Positions 26,281 to 35,504 are shown, counted from the stretch's first letter. The stretch: DNA of 64,000 bases from Bradyrhizobium algeriense (GCF_003062295.1 NZ_PYCN01000004.1:124001-188000); one strand, 5' to 3'. Notes: generated from the letters alone by a model not told the origin. Program-made: numbers and translations.

Positions 26281-26364
26281 GTCGTCCCGGCGAAGGCGGC
26301 GACCCATAGCCGCAGCTTTTCTGTGAGACGATAACGCCCTGTGGTGATGGGCCCCCGCCTTCCC
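26281..26364. repeat. Decayed copy of a GTCGTCCCGGCGAAGG-type repeat
   Basis: It opens GTCGTCCCGGCGAAGGCGGCGACCCATA, like the family F ends, and has GATGGGCCCCCGCCTTCCC on the other side; the arms are imperfect. Confidence 0.5.
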
Positions 26365-26384
26365 TACACGCGGCGTGCCACGCC

Positions 26385-27932
26385 TTACCACCAGCCCGGT
26401 TGCATCGGACGATAGTACTGGCCGCTGCCGCGGCGGCGCGTATTGCCGGTTTGGGGGGCCGGATCGCGCGGGAAATTGAAGAAGCCAAAACCGTTGTCGC
26501 CCTGGACGTCGTCGCTCGCAATGAGGACATCGGCCGACGGCCGGCGCGTTATAAAGCCGCCCTGCGGCTCGGTGCTCAGCACCGCGACGAACTCGGTGCG
26601 ATAGTTGGTCTCGCTGCTCAGCGGCTCGTCCGAGATGACGATCGAGGATCGCGGCAACGCGGTCGGCGCGATGCGATCGAGCACATCCTGCGGAATCGTG
26701 ATGCGGTCGAGCGCGGCCTTGGCGTTGTCGCCGTTGTCGATCGTGACCGCGGTCCAGCGCAGGGCCGCCCCGTTGCGCGCCACCGCCGTGAGCACATGCG
26801 TGCCGATCGGTCTTTCCGGATTACGGATCGTGACCGGAACCTCAATCGTCGCATCGAACACGATGCCGCCGCCGTCCGGTGCCGGCTTGTGCGTGGGGCG
26901 GCGCACGTAAAGCTTCTGCGTTGCGCGGCTGATGTAGATCGAGACCGGCTCGAGCGCGAGCTTCGCCTCGCTCGCCGCTCTGGCGGTGTCGGCCTTCCTG
27001 GTCTCGGCCGCCTTGGCGGCGTCCTTTGCGGCAGCAGCGGCGCCGGGTTTCGACTGCGCGTCATTCCTGGCAGTGTTGATCTGGTTCGCCAGTTCCGCGG
27101 ACTTGGCGGCGGCCTTTTGCTTGAGGTCCTCGGCCCGCGCCTTGGCCTCGTCGGTCTTGGCGGCAGCGAGCGTCTTGTCGGCGTAAGCGAACTCGGCGTC
27201 GGCGCGGGTCTTGAGCTGTTCCAGCTTGCGCAGCGACACCTTGAGCGACGCCGCCTCGCGCGCCACTGCCGCGGCGGCTTTCTTCGCCTCTTCGGCCGTC
27301 CTGGCGGCCTCCGCCGCCTCGCGGGCGAGCGTCTCGGCGCGCGTCGGTGCAGCCGCAATGGCCTCCGACCTCGGCACGAATAGCACCGGGTGGGAGAACT
27401 CGACCGGCTCGGCGTCATCAGGCGAGACGATTACCCGCATCCCGATCCGCGTCCTGTCGAACAACTTCTCGGCAAAGCCAAAGGGCATCCGGACGCAGCC
27501 GTGCGAGGCCGCATATCCGGGCAGCGGCCCGCCGTGCAGCGCGATGCCGTTCCAGGTGATGCGCTGCATGTTCGGCATCTCGGCATCGTCATAGAGGCTT
27601 GAGCGGTGGTCCTTGTTCTTCTCGAGGATGGCGAACACGCCCGCGGGCGTCTCGCGTCCCGTGGTGCCCGTCGATACCGGCGCGCGCAGGATCCAGCCGT
27701 CGGCGTCGTAGATAGTGACCTGCTGGGTCTTGATCGACACGATCGCCATGATCGGCTCGCCTGCATCGCGCGGCGCCGCCGTCTCGGTGGCAGGCTTGGG
27801 GCGCGCCTGTTTCGCCGCGGCGTCGGCGGTCAGCGCCGTCAGTGCGGCCATCACCGCGAGCGTCACAATGGCGGGGGAACCCCAACGCTGCATCGCCACG
27901 GTGGATCGCGCCGTCGTAGATCGATTCGCCAT
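26385..27932 (-). CDS. L,D-transpeptidase (YkuD) with long coiled coil and YkuD-like C-terminal domain
   Basis: The 515-residue protein has a signal sequence or anchor near residues 19-39 and a YkuD domain at about 60-190. Its catalytic motif is HGGPLPGYAASHGCVRMP, with His133 and Cys146. An Ala/Lys/Glu-rich coiled coil follows (about 195-330). A C-terminal region (about 335-470, SIYISRATQKLYVRR, VPVTIRNPERPIGTHVLTA, RSSIVISDEPL) looks like a second YkuD fold but contains no Cys, so it cannot be catalytic. The family makes 3-3 crosslinks in peptidoglycan or attaches proteins to it. The ATG at 27932 is preferred; 28055 is possible. Confidence 0.85.
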   Translation of the reverse strand: MANRSTTARSTVAMQRWGSPAIVTLAVMAALTALTADAAAKQARPKPATETAAPRDAGEPIMAIVSIKTQQVTIYDADGWILRAPVSTGTTGRETPAGVFAILEKNKDHRSSLYDDAEMPNMQRITWNGIALHGGPLPGYAASHGCVRMPFGFAEKLFDRTRIGMRVIVSPDDAEPVEFSHPVLFVPRSEAIAAAPTRAETLAREAAEAARTAEEAKKAAAAVAREAASLKVSLRKLEQLKTRADAEFAYADKTLAAAKTDEAKARAEDLKQKAAAKSAELANQINTARNDAQSKPGAAAAAKDAAKAAETRKADTARAASEAKLALEPVSIYISRATQKLYVRRPTHKPAPDGGGIVFDATIEVPVTIRNPERPIGTHVLTAVARNGAALRWTAVTIDNGDNAKAALDRITIPQDVLDRIAPTALPRSSIVISDEPLSSETNYRTEFVAVLSTEPQGGFITRRPSADVLIASDDVQGDNGFGFFNFPRDPAPQTGNTRRRGSGQYYRPMQPGWW

Positions 27933-28279
27933 GCCATGCCCCGGTTGAAATGACCGTCCGTGCTTGCGTCGATCAGGTGTCAGATCGCGACTCCTGGACC
28001 AACTAGCCGCTGCCACCATCCGCGCCGCCAATTCGCTCCTTAAGACGATCGGCACGTTCCGTTGGCAGTTCTCTCAATATACGACAGCCCGCGCAGCAGG
28101 AAGAGAGACTCGCGGCTGAAATTGGCGCTTTTTGGACGTGCAGCATGAAGCGAGAGGACGTCTACCCGAGAGGGAGAGCGGACGTCCCCGTCATAATGCC
28201 CGACTTCCCAAAGTGACGCAAAGCGCCATTGCACAACGTGCGCCATTCGGTTCGCTCGATCATGCTTTCCTCGCTGTCG
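27933..28279. other. Gap of 347 bases upstream of the L,D-transpeptidase gene
   Basis: It should hold the promoter of the leftward transpeptidase gene and the 3' end of the monooxygenase transcript. A reverse 68-codon frame (28040-28246) has atypical codon use and no recognisable product. I see no RNA gene or strong hairpin. Confidence 0.4.
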
Positions 28280-29497
28280 CTATAGCGCTTCCGCCGCGTC
28301 ATGCACATAGAGCCAGCCGATATTGGCGATCGAGCGGTCGCCGGACGCGGCCAGCGCCTCGTCGCGGGCGCGTTGCGCTTCGCCGTCGGGCAGATGGAAG
28401 CGGCTGCGGTTGGCGGCACTCGCCTCCTGCAGTTTCGTGGCGCGCGGCTTGCGCACCGCCTCATAGCGTGCCAGCGCGCTCGCGATGTCGTCGGGCATGG
28501 CCTTAAGAAGCGTTGCGAGCGCGGCGCCGTCCTCGATCGATTGCGCGGCGCCCTGCGCCATCATGGGCAACATGGGATGGCAGGCGTCGCCCAGGAGCGT
28601 GACACGACCGGCGCTCCAGCACGGCAGCTCGGCGCGATCGTGCAGCGCCCAAATGAAGGTCTGTGGAAAGGCGCTGATCAGGCTGCGTACCATCGGATGC
28701 CAGCCCTCATAGCGCGCGAGCACATCGGCTACCTCGCCTTTGTCTGTCCAGGACTCCCGTGTCCAGTCGCCGTGCTCGACGACGCAGACGACGTTCATCA
28801 TCCGCCCGCCCGAGACCCAGTAGTGCACGACATGGCCGTCCGGTCCCAGCCAGCAATACGAAACAATCTCAAAGCCGAGATGCCTGATGCGCTCGGCCGG
28901 AACCAACCCGCGCCAAGCGACGCAACCGGTGAAGCGCGGCTTCTCGGGACCGAAGACGAATTCCCGCACGCGTGAATGGATGCCGTCGGCGCCGACCAGG
29001 AGGTCAGCTTCCGCAGTCGCGCCGTTTTCGAACCGCGCAATCACGCGCTCGCCCTTCTGCTCCAACCCTGTGAGCTTGTGACCGACATGCAAACGCTCTT
29101 GCGGCAGCGCGTCGGCCAGAAGATTTACAAGGTCCGCGCGATGGAAGTGGTAGTACGGCGCGCCGAAGGCAGCCTCGACCTCAGGCCCGAGTGGAGCGCG
29201 CTGCAAGATGCGTCCATCGTCCCAGCGCCGCTGATGCACCGCGCGTGGCCGTGTGCCGAAGGCGTCCATCGCGGCCCGGAGGCCCAGCCGCAGCAGGATC
29301 CGAGAGGCGTTGGGGCTGATCTGGATGCCTGCGCCGATTTCGGCGATGTGCGGCGCCTGCTCATAGACGTGAACGTCGAGCCCCACCTGAAGGAGCTGCA
29401 GCGCCGCCGAAAGCCCGCCGATGCCGCCGCCGATAATTGCGACTTTCATGGGAACTGTTTTGGACCGCGAATCTGTTTGAGCATAGGCGTCGGGCAT
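28280..29497 (-). CDS. FAD-dependent monooxygenase (salicylate hydroxylase-like)
   Basis: A class A flavoprotein hydroxylase of about 405 residues: the FAD-binding GGGIGGLSAALQL near residue 20, the LVGADGIHSRVR block (DG motif) and the second FAD site GDACHPMLPMMAQGA. It ends near WLYVHDAAEAL. Such enzymes hydroxylate aromatic rings using NAD(P)H and oxygen, for example salicylate or 6-hydroxynicotinate. The ATG at 29497 (MPDAYAQ) has an AGAAGAG site; the ATG at 29449, directly before the FAD motif, is an alternative. It lies about 100 nt after the alcohol-oxidation genes on the same strand. Confidence 0.87.
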   Translation of the reverse strand: MPDAYAQTDSRSKTVPMKVAIIGGGIGGLSAALQLLQVGLDVHVYEQAPHIAEIGAGIQISPNASRILLRLGLRAAMDAFGTRPRAVHQRRWDDGRILQRAPLGPEVEAAFGAPYYHFHRADLVNLLADALPQERLHVGHKLTGLEQKGERVIARFENGATAEADLLVGADGIHSRVREFVFGPEKPRFTGCVAWRGLVPAERIRHLGFEIVSYCWLGPDGHVVHYWVSGGRMMNVVCVVEHGDWTRESWTDKGEVADVLARYEGWHPMVRSLISAFPQTFIWALHDRAELPCWSAGRVTLLGDACHPMLPMMAQGAAQSIEDGAALATLLKAMPDDIASALARYEAVRKPRATKLQEASAANRSRFHLPDGEAQRARDEALAASGDRSIANIGWLYVHDAAEAL

Positions 29498-29600
29498 CGC
29501 GCACTCTTCTACCTGGCAGGCTGGCGTTACCGCATTGTTCGCCAAAATCCCGGCAGTTGTGAGATCACAGGAGCGCGAGCCTTCGGATCCGGATCATGCC

Positions 29601-30248
29601 CTAATCCCTGGCTCGCAATATGCTGATCCGCGTTTCATCGACGAAACTCTTGATGTCCTGATCGGGCCGGCGGAACAGACTGCGTTCGACAATGAGCGAA
29701 CGGCCGGCGACCGTCTTGGTGCAGCGTTCCCTGAGATAGACGCCACCCACCGGCTGGTCTCCTGCTTCGGGCCGACCTTCACTGCACGTCCAGCCTTCCG
29801 GGCCGTAGCGCGATTTGGCCTGTAGCCCCAGGAGAAACGCCTTCTTGCGGATATAGAGCCGCGCCTTCGGATCGGTCTCGATCTGCAAACCGGCGACATG
29901 GCCGGTATCGTCGATCAGCAAGGTCAGGATCGCGGGATGACCCGCCACCATCGTGCCGTCGCGGCTGGTCGATGGATCGTAGCCAAATCGGATCGCCCGC
30001 GTTCCGCTCGCGTCGGCAGGACAGTCACGCCAGTTCTTCCAGCCAGCCAACGTTCGCTTCTCTTCCGCCGCGCAAGAGAAGTCGACATAGCCGGACTCCG
30101 CCAATTCGGCCGCAGCCATTCCGAGGCGAATGTCGCGCAGATCGTTGCCGCCGAACTCTTCCGCCCGTGCCGGAGAGTGCGCAAGTGCGACGGACTGCCA
30201 GGCAAGCAGGCCTGCGGCAAGAACTCCCGATAGCGTCAGTCTGTCCAT
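29601..30248 (-). CDS. Unknown secreted protein coupled to cytochrome c
   Basis: The 215-residue protein has a signal peptide (MDRLTLSGVLAAGLLAWQSVALA) and four Cys in the mature chain (FSCAA, RDCPA, WTCSE, RERCTK), probably two disulfides. No heme or metal motif is visible and no family was recognised. Its ATG shares the last A of the cytochrome c stop codon (TGATG), so translation is coupled. The position at the end of the PQQ dehydrogenase-cytochrome set suggests a periplasmic accessory or maturation factor for that enzyme; this is inference from context only. Confidence 0.65.
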   Translation of the reverse strand: MDRLTLSGVLAAGLLAWQSVALAHSPARAEEFGGNDLRDIRLGMAAAELAESGYVDFSCAAEEKRTLAGWKNWRDCPADASGTRAIRFGYDPSTSRDGTMVAGHPAILTLLIDDTGHVAGLQIETDPKARLYIRKKAFLLGLQAKSRYGPEGWTCSEGRPEAGDQPVGGVYLRERCTKTVAGRSLIVERSLFRRPDQDIKSFVDETRISILRARD

Positions 30249-30814
30249 CACTGGCCCTTCCCCGTGCTGGCGGTCGTATGATCCGGCTGCTGAGTCTTGT
30301 AGACGTCGCAGACCCGCGACGTGCTCGAGAAGAAAGCGACGCATTCCGCGTAAGTGGGTTCGCCGGCTCCCTTGATGTGGGCGATCACGTAATCGGCGAC
30401 GGCTTCGATATCTTTCGGCCGCAGGAACGTTGCACCCTCGGGCGGTATCTGTGCCCCCGCATCCTGGCGGTTCATGCCGTGGCATTTCACCTCATCGTAG
30501 CCGCCGCGTATAAAGAACGGCATCCCCGTGCCCGGCCGCCCGCAGCCGACGGTTTCAATGATCTGATCCCGCGTCAGCTCGGTCTTGCGCAGCGACAGCG
30601 CATCGCCGCCATAGCCGCCGCCGCCATTGCCGTGCCATTTGTGACAGCCCACGCAGTTTGCGCGACTGAATACCGCCTTGCCGGCATTGGTCGGGTCCGA
30701 GGCCGGCGGCTGCGCCGACTGACCGCAGGCAGCGGCTAGCATCGAAAAATTCAGGGCGACGACGCTCGCGAGCAGCACGCCCGCACGCGCCGCTAGTCTG
30801 TTGAAGATCATCAT
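30248..30814 (-). CDS. Periplasmic c-type cytochrome, partner of the PQQ dehydrogenase
   Basis: The 188-residue protein carries a signal peptide (cleavage near residue 29) and one heme site, CVGCH at 54-58. A GTGMPF segment near 96-101 provides the likely axial Met. Four further Cys (91, 111, 148, 159) may form disulfides. The C-terminal KDIEAVADYVIAHIKG is the usual last helix of class I cytochromes. It should take electrons from the PQQ dehydrogenase encoded 59 nt upstream and pass them to the oxidase. The ATG at 30814 precedes the signal peptide; the longer frame to 30946 overlaps the dehydrogenase gene. Confidence 0.85.
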   Translation of the reverse strand: MMIFNRLAARAGVLLASVVALNFSMLAAACGQSAQPPASDPTNAGKAVFSRANCVGCHKWHGNGGGGYGGDALSLRKTELTRDQIIETVGCGRPGTGMPFFIRGGYDEVKCHGMNRQDAGAQIPPEGATFLRPKDIEAVADYVIAHIKGAGEPTYAECVAFFSSTSRVCDVYKTQQPDHTTASTGKGQ

Positions 30815-30873
30815 TGCGTCTCTTGTCGAGGAAGCGGAGGCCCGCGGTTGACGGGCCTCCACTTTCGAGAATG

Positions 30874-32661
30874 TCAGAGCGAGAATACGTAGAGCATCGA
30901 TCCCGGCTGTATTTTCTTCAGTTCGGGCGTCGAATCGATGAACCACTTGTCCCAGGCGCCGCCCAGGCCGACCAGAATGGCGATGTACTGCTTGCCATCG
31001 ACCGTAAAGGTCATCGGCGGTGCGTTGACGCCGCCGCCCGTGTTGAACTCCCAGAGCTTCTGCAATGACTTGGCGTCAAGCGCATGCACTTCGCCGGATG
31101 GCTGACCGGTGAAGACGAGATCGGGAGTCGCAAGCATGCCGCCCAGATTGGGGAACGGCGTTTCCATTTTGCCGGCTATCTTGCCGGTCGTTACATCGAT
31201 CGCCGTCACGCTGCCGGTGATCTTGAACGGCTGGCTCGGGCCGCCGCCGGTCCAGAACTCCCGCGGTTTCAGTTTGTCCGGCGTCATCACCTCCACCTTG
31301 ATGCGATTGCAGCTCTCGATTACCGGGATGTACCAGAGCTTCAGATCCGGATTGTAGGCCGTCGGCGGCCAGTTCTTGCCGCCCATGTTGCCGGGGCAGA
31401 TATCGGTTTCCATGTTGGTGCGGCTTGGCGTCACCGACGCGATATAGGTCTGCACGGACTTGTTCGGGTCATACTCGATCGGCTTGCCGCTCTCCGGGTC
31501 GAGCCCCTTGGTCCATGTGACTTTCTTCACGAACGGAAGGCCCCAGACGAACTTGCCGTTGGTGCGATCGATCGCATAGGCGAAGCCGTTGCGGTCCGCT
31601 TCGAGCGCGAGCTTCCGCGGACCACTGGGCCCGGGGACATCGACCAGCACGTTTTCCGCCACGCTGTCATAGTCATAGGGGTCATTTGGTGTGTGCTGAT
31701 AGTGCCACTTGATCTTGCCGGTCGTGGCATCGAGCGCCAGCGAGCTGTCGGTGTAAAGGTTGTCGCCCGGCCGATATTCATTATCCCAGTCCGGTCCGGG
31801 ATTGCCGATGCCCCAGATGATGGTGTCGGTTGCGGGATCGTAGGTGCCGGTCACCCAGGTCGAACCGCCGCCGGCCGCAGCCGCGTTGTTGCTGTCTTTC
31901 CAGGTTTCGCTGCCGGGCTCGCCCTTGCCCGGGATCGTGTGGGTGCGCCAGACCTCCTTCTGGGTCGCCAGATCAGTTGCGGCGATCCAGCCACGGATGC
32001 CGTACTCTGCGCCGGCCACGCCTGTTATCGCCATGTTCTTGACGATCAACGGCGCGCCGGTGATGACCTCACCCTTGTCCGGATCGGCCACATTACGCTG
32101 CCAGGCGACCTGGCCGGTTTCCTTGTTGGTCGCGATCAGCCGTCCATCCAGCGTATGGGAAATGACGAGATCGCCCCACAAAGCGACGCCGCGGTTATCG
32201 ACGCCGCAACACGCCACCGCACCAGCCCAGTCACGGTCCGTCTTGGGATCCATCTTCCAGACCAGCACGCCGCGGCCGCCATGCGCGTCGATCTTGTAGA
32301 CCGAACCCCATCCATCGGTGACGTAGAGGAAGCCGTTCTCGGCAATCGGCGTGCCTTCGAGCCCGCCATGGCTCCAGATGCCGCCGCCTTCGATACCGCC
32401 GAGATGCATGGTCCAGGCGACCTTCAGGTTCTTCACGTTATCGCGGTTGACCTCCTTCAGCGTGGAGAACCGGTGAGCCGCGTAATTCTGATGATGATGA
32501 AGCCAGTTGCCCGGCTCCTTGTCGACGTTGAGCAGCCGTTCCTGATTGACCTGGTCTGCAGCGGAGACTGTCAGTGCGCCCATCACGCTTGCGGCAGCAC
32601 CTGCTACGACAAGCAGACAAGCTCGCGTCAACATTTTTGTGTGACCTGAAGATCGCTCCAT
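30874..32661 (-). CDS. PQQ-dependent alcohol dehydrogenase, lanthanide-type signature
   Basis: At 595 residues this is a full-length quinoprotein alcohol dehydrogenase. It has a signal peptide (cleavage near VSAADQ), the eight-bladed propeller with repeated W-motifs, the vicinal disulfide pair Cys151-Cys152 (VACCGVDN) next to PQQ, and DPYDYDS. In the last, Asp330 is the catalytic base and Asp332 is the extra acidic residue that marks lanthanide-dependent enzymes (XoxF, ExaF, PedH); calcium enzymes such as MxaF have Ala there. Substrate (methanol, ethanol or other alcohols) cannot be settled here. GGGAGG lies 9 nt before the ATG at 32661. The cytochrome gene follows. Confidence 0.92.
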   Translation of the reverse strand: MERSSGHTKMLTRACLLVVAGAAASVMGALTVSAADQVNQERLLNVDKEPGNWLHHHQNYAAHRFSTLKEVNRDNVKNLKVAWTMHLGGIEGGGIWSHGGLEGTPIAENGFLYVTDGWGSVYKIDAHGGRGVLVWKMDPKTDRDWAGAVACCGVDNRGVALWGDLVISHTLDGRLIATNKETGQVAWQRNVADPDKGEVITGAPLIVKNMAITGVAGAEYGIRGWIAATDLATQKEVWRTHTIPGKGEPGSETWKDSNNAAAAGGGSTWVTGTYDPATDTIIWGIGNPGPDWDNEYRPGDNLYTDSSLALDATTGKIKWHYQHTPNDPYDYDSVAENVLVDVPGPSGPRKLALEADRNGFAYAIDRTNGKFVWGLPFVKKVTWTKGLDPESGKPIEYDPNKSVQTYIASVTPSRTNMETDICPGNMGGKNWPPTAYNPDLKLWYIPVIESCNRIKVEVMTPDKLKPREFWTGGGPSQPFKITGSVTAIDVTTGKIAGKMETPFPNLGGMLATPDLVFTGQPSGEVHALDAKSLQKLWEFNTGGGVNAPPMTFTVDGKQYIAILVGLGGAWDKWFIDSTPELKKIQPGSMLYVFSL

Positions 32662-32783
32662 GAGTAATGCCCTCCCTTGTTGGCAAGTTCTTGTGGCAGT
32701 TCATGTTGGATTGAACGTCCGGCATATCCGGGCGTTTCGCTGTCGGGCCCCATTCAGCGGACTTCACCAGTCCGCTGTCGCGA

Positions 32784-33299
32784 TCACGGCGTTCGTGAAA
32801 CCTGCACCTCCGTTTCCTTGGTTCCGGCTTTCTGGAAAACGACGGCGCATGTAAACGTCTCGCCGTCGAGGAGCTTCTGCCGCGTCTGCAGCAGCATCAC
32901 GTGATAGCCGTCGTGCTTGAGTTCGATCGTCTTGCTCTCCGGGATCGGAATGGACTTGATCTCGCGCATGGCGGGCGCGCCTTCGCCGCGATCGACGGTG
33001 TGCTTTACAGCGAAATTCGCAAACGGACAGCGGACGCGCAGGATCGCGTCGGCTTCGGCCGCATCGTTTCTGATCGTCATCAGCAGCGGGAGATCGATAC
33101 CAATCTCGTCGGACGCGGGCACCCGCGCGCTCGTCACCTGCAGTGCGTCGCCGGCAGCAGCGAAACCGGGCGTCAGCCCAAGTCCAGCGCCAAGGCCGGC
33201 AACCAGTCCGAGCGCGAGAAACCGGGATCTGCCGGGCAGCGCAGCCCACCCTGCCCGATCAAGCGCACCATCAAGGCTCGATGTCGCTATGGCGGTCAT
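32784..33299 (-). CDS. PCu(A)C-type copper chaperone
   Basis: The 171-residue protein has a signal or anchor region near residues 20-48 and a cupredoxin-like domain typical of PCu(A)C (DUF461). The motifs are LPLLMTIRNDAAEADAIL, RCPFANFAVKH, and the C-terminal copper-site block KTIELKHDGYHVMLL with His and Met (HxM). The family delivers Cu(I) to cytochrome oxidase or other periplasmic targets. The start is at 33299 or a later in-frame codon. It lies about 120 nt upstream of the PQQ dehydrogenase on the same strand, so copper supply to the terminal oxidase used by this chain is plausible. Confidence 0.8.
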   Translation of the reverse strand: MTAIATSSLDGALDRAGWAALPGRSRFLALGLVAGLGAGLGLTPGFAAAGDALQVTSARVPASDEIGIDLPLLMTIRNDAAEADAILRVRCPFANFAVKHTVDRGEGAPAMREIKSIPIPESKTIELKHDGYHVMLLQTRQKLLDGETFTCAVVFQKAGTKETEVQVSRTP

Positions 33300-33566
33300 C
33301 GGCTATCGCCGCGGCCATCAGAGATTTACAGGCGTGGGACGCCCAAACGACCCTGTCGTCGGAATCATCGGCGCCATCCTCCCAGATCGATTCTTCTTGT
33401 CTTTTTACTTGCGCCCCAGGGAGAACCAAATCATCCCAAATTGAGGCGACGGTAGGGCCGGTGCTTGGAAAATGATTCCAACAGCAGCTGGTCCACCGTA
33501 TTCCATACCAATCGATATCCGGCACGGAAGACCGGCGCTGCGTGCGCCGGCGTGAGCCACGCGCGC

Positions 33567-33836
33567 TCACCGCCTCGCCGGAATCTTCTTGAACTTCACG
33601 CTCTTCCCATCCGCTTGCCGCGTTGCGATGTAGCCTGCTTCGAGACAGGCTTCGCGCTGCGGCATCTTCTCCTGCGGGCTGCGCAACGTCTCCCACCAGG
33701 ACGCGCGCTGCGCGGCGCGCGGCAGGGCCGCGTCGATGATCTCCTCGATCTGTTCGAAGCTCAGCACGAATTCAGGAAGTTTCTGCTTCTTCAGATAGTC
33801 CCTCAGCAGGTCGTAGTCGTTCACCCGTGTCTCCAA
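33567..33836 (-). CDS. Small hypothetical protein (89 aa)
   Basis: Residues 5-50 (VNDYDLLRDYLKKQKLPEFVLSFEQIEEIIDAALPRAA) form a compact helical domain that I remember from small rhizobial proteins without a known function; the C-terminal half has WWETLRSPQEKMPQREACLEAGYIATR and a basic end. There is no signal peptide. A GTG four codons later is an alternative start. It diverges from the diguanylate cyclase gene. Confidence 0.6.
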   Translation of the reverse strand: METRVNDYDLLRDYLKKQKLPEFVLSFEQIEEIIDAALPRAAQRASWWETLRSPQEKMPQREACLEAGYIATRQADGKSVKFKKIPARR

Positions 33837-33958
33837 ATGGCGATTTGCATAAAACCGTAGCTCCCGGCAACCAAGCGTTAACTGATTATCCTATCGCTGT
33901 CGCCGTTTAAGGCCGCAACAACATATCCGGCCGCATACCGGAAGGGTTGGAGCGGACT

Positions 33959-35485
33959 ATGCCATTTGGACGGCAAAGCGATGTGACCAGAATTGCCTGG
34001 TTCAGGAGAGATTCCGGCCGCCGGCCCTGGCGGTTGTCGGCGAAGCTGTTGATCGCGTCGTCGATCGCGACCGTGATCGGCTTCTCCACGATTTGCGCCA
34101 GCGTCATGCTCGACATGCGCCGCGGCGAGGAAGAGCTCGCGCGCCAGACCCTCGAAAATCTCGCCGCGGGCATCGATGCCGACATCAGCCGGAACATCGA
34201 ACTCTATGACCTCTCGCTACGCAACGTCGCCAGCAATCTGGTGATGCCGGAGATCATGAGCGTCAGCAAGGAGATCCAGCATCTGATCCTGTTCGATCAT
34301 GCCGCCACCGCCAAACATTTCGGCGCAATCCAGGTGTTCGACGCGCAGGGCAAGCTGACACACGATGCGGCCAGCCTCGATCCGGCGCCGGAGGATCGCA
34401 GCGACGAGGAGTATTTCCAGGTCCATCGCGCCAATCCCGACGTAGGCCTGTACATGAGCCGACCGATGCTGCGCCGCAGCGCCTATTCGATCGTGCTCAG
34501 CCGGCGCATCAACGACACCGATGGTGGTTTCCTCGGCGTCGTGGTGGGCTCGATCCGCTTCACTTATTTCCATGACTTGTTCGGCCGGCTCACCCTCAAC
34601 CCCGGCGATACGATCACCGTGTTGCGCCGCGATCGAACGATCATCATGCGGACGCCGTTCGACCTGGATGTCATCGGGAAGAACCTGGCGGAGCGGCCAA
34701 AATGGCGCGCGGACAATTTGAAGGAAGGCATCGCCTATGCCGGCGTCGGACCGGTCGATCCGACACCGCGGCTTTACGTCCGAAGCGGCAGCACGAACTT
34801 GTTCTTTGTCGTGGTCGGAAAGCCGCTGGCGAGCATCCTGAACCTTTGGCACCGGGAGGTGCTGCGGATCGGGGCGGTCATGACGACGCTGATCCTGTTC
34901 GTGGTCGGCACCACGCTGTTCCTCGCCCGCGAGATCGGCCGCCGCGCCGAGGCGGAAGAGAAGCTCGAGGAACTCGCGACGACGGACGCGCTGACGGGGC
35001 TGAAGAACCGGCGCAAATTCGATATCGAGATCGATCTGGAGTGGCGGCGGGCAGCGCGCAACAAGACCCCTGTCGCGGTGCTGATGATCGATGCGGACCA
35101 CTTCAAGGCCTACAACGACACCTACGGACACCAGGCCGGCGATCAGGTGCTGGTCGGCATTGCGATCTGCATTTCGGACTCGGTGCGGCGGTCGGGCGAC
35201 TGTCCGGCGCGCTACGGCGGCGAGGAATTCGCGATACTCCTGCCGGGCCTCTCGGCGGTGGAAGCCTTCACCGTTGCCGAGACCATCCGCCTGAAGGTCG
35301 AACAATGGGCGGAAGACCCCAGCGTGACGACCGTCAGTATCGGTGTGGCGAGCATGACGCCCACGGCAGCCATCGACTGGTCCTATCTGATCGAAGCGGC
35401 TGACAAGGCGCTCTACGCCGCCAAGGCCAACGGCCGCAACCAGTCCGTGCTCGCCGCGGTCCCGCAGCTCGCGCTGGTGGCTTAA
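33959..35485 (+). CDS. Membrane diguanylate cyclase with periplasmic sensor domain
   Basis: The 508-residue protein has a membrane helix near 25-47 (LLIASSIATVIGFSTICASVML) and a periplasmic double-PDC/Cache-like sensor (about 50-295, with YMSRPMLRRSAYSIVLSRRI). A second helix follows near 300-325, then a short linker helix (RRAEAEEKLEEL) and a GGDEF domain. The active loop is intact, YGGEEF near 419, with TDALTGLKNRRKFD and DADHFKAYNDTYGH upstream, so it should make c-di-GMP. The ATG at 33959 is 8 nt after GGAG. No RxxD inhibitory site is obvious before GGEEF. Confidence 0.9.
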   Translation: MPFGRQSDVTRIAWFRRDSGRRPWRLSAKLLIASSIATVIGFSTICASVMLDMRRGEEELARQTLENLAAGIDADISRNIELYDLSLRNVASNLVMPEIMSVSKEIQHLILFDHAATAKHFGAIQVFDAQGKLTHDAASLDPAPEDRSDEEYFQVHRANPDVGLYMSRPMLRRSAYSIVLSRRINDTDGGFLGVVVGSIRFTYFHDLFGRLTLNPGDTITVLRRDRTIIMRTPFDLDVIGKNLAERPKWRADNLKEGIAYAGVGPVDPTPRLYVRSGSTNLFFVVVGKPLASILNLWHREVLRIGAVMTTLILFVVGTTLFLAREIGRRAEAEEKLEELATTDALTGLKNRRKFDIEIDLEWRRAARNKTPVAVLMIDADHFKAYNDTYGHQAGDQVLVGIAICISDSVRRSGDCPARYGGEEFAILLPGLSAVEAFTVAETIRLKVEQWAEDPSVTTVSIGVASMTPTAAIDWSYLIEAADKALYAAKANGRNQSVLAAVPQLALVA

Positions 35486-35504
35486 GGCACGGCTGTCACA
35501 CAAC

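Noticed and set aside
31084-32649. 521-codon forward ORF opposite the PQQ dehydrogenase gene
   Set aside because: Same reason: long open antisense frames are normal in this GC-rich DNA, and the dehydrogenase on the other strand is complete.
33300-33480. Possible small membrane-protein remnant (DPVVGIIGAIL-like reading)
   Set aside because: The resemblance to GlsB/YeaQ-type proteins is limited to about ten residues and does not continue.
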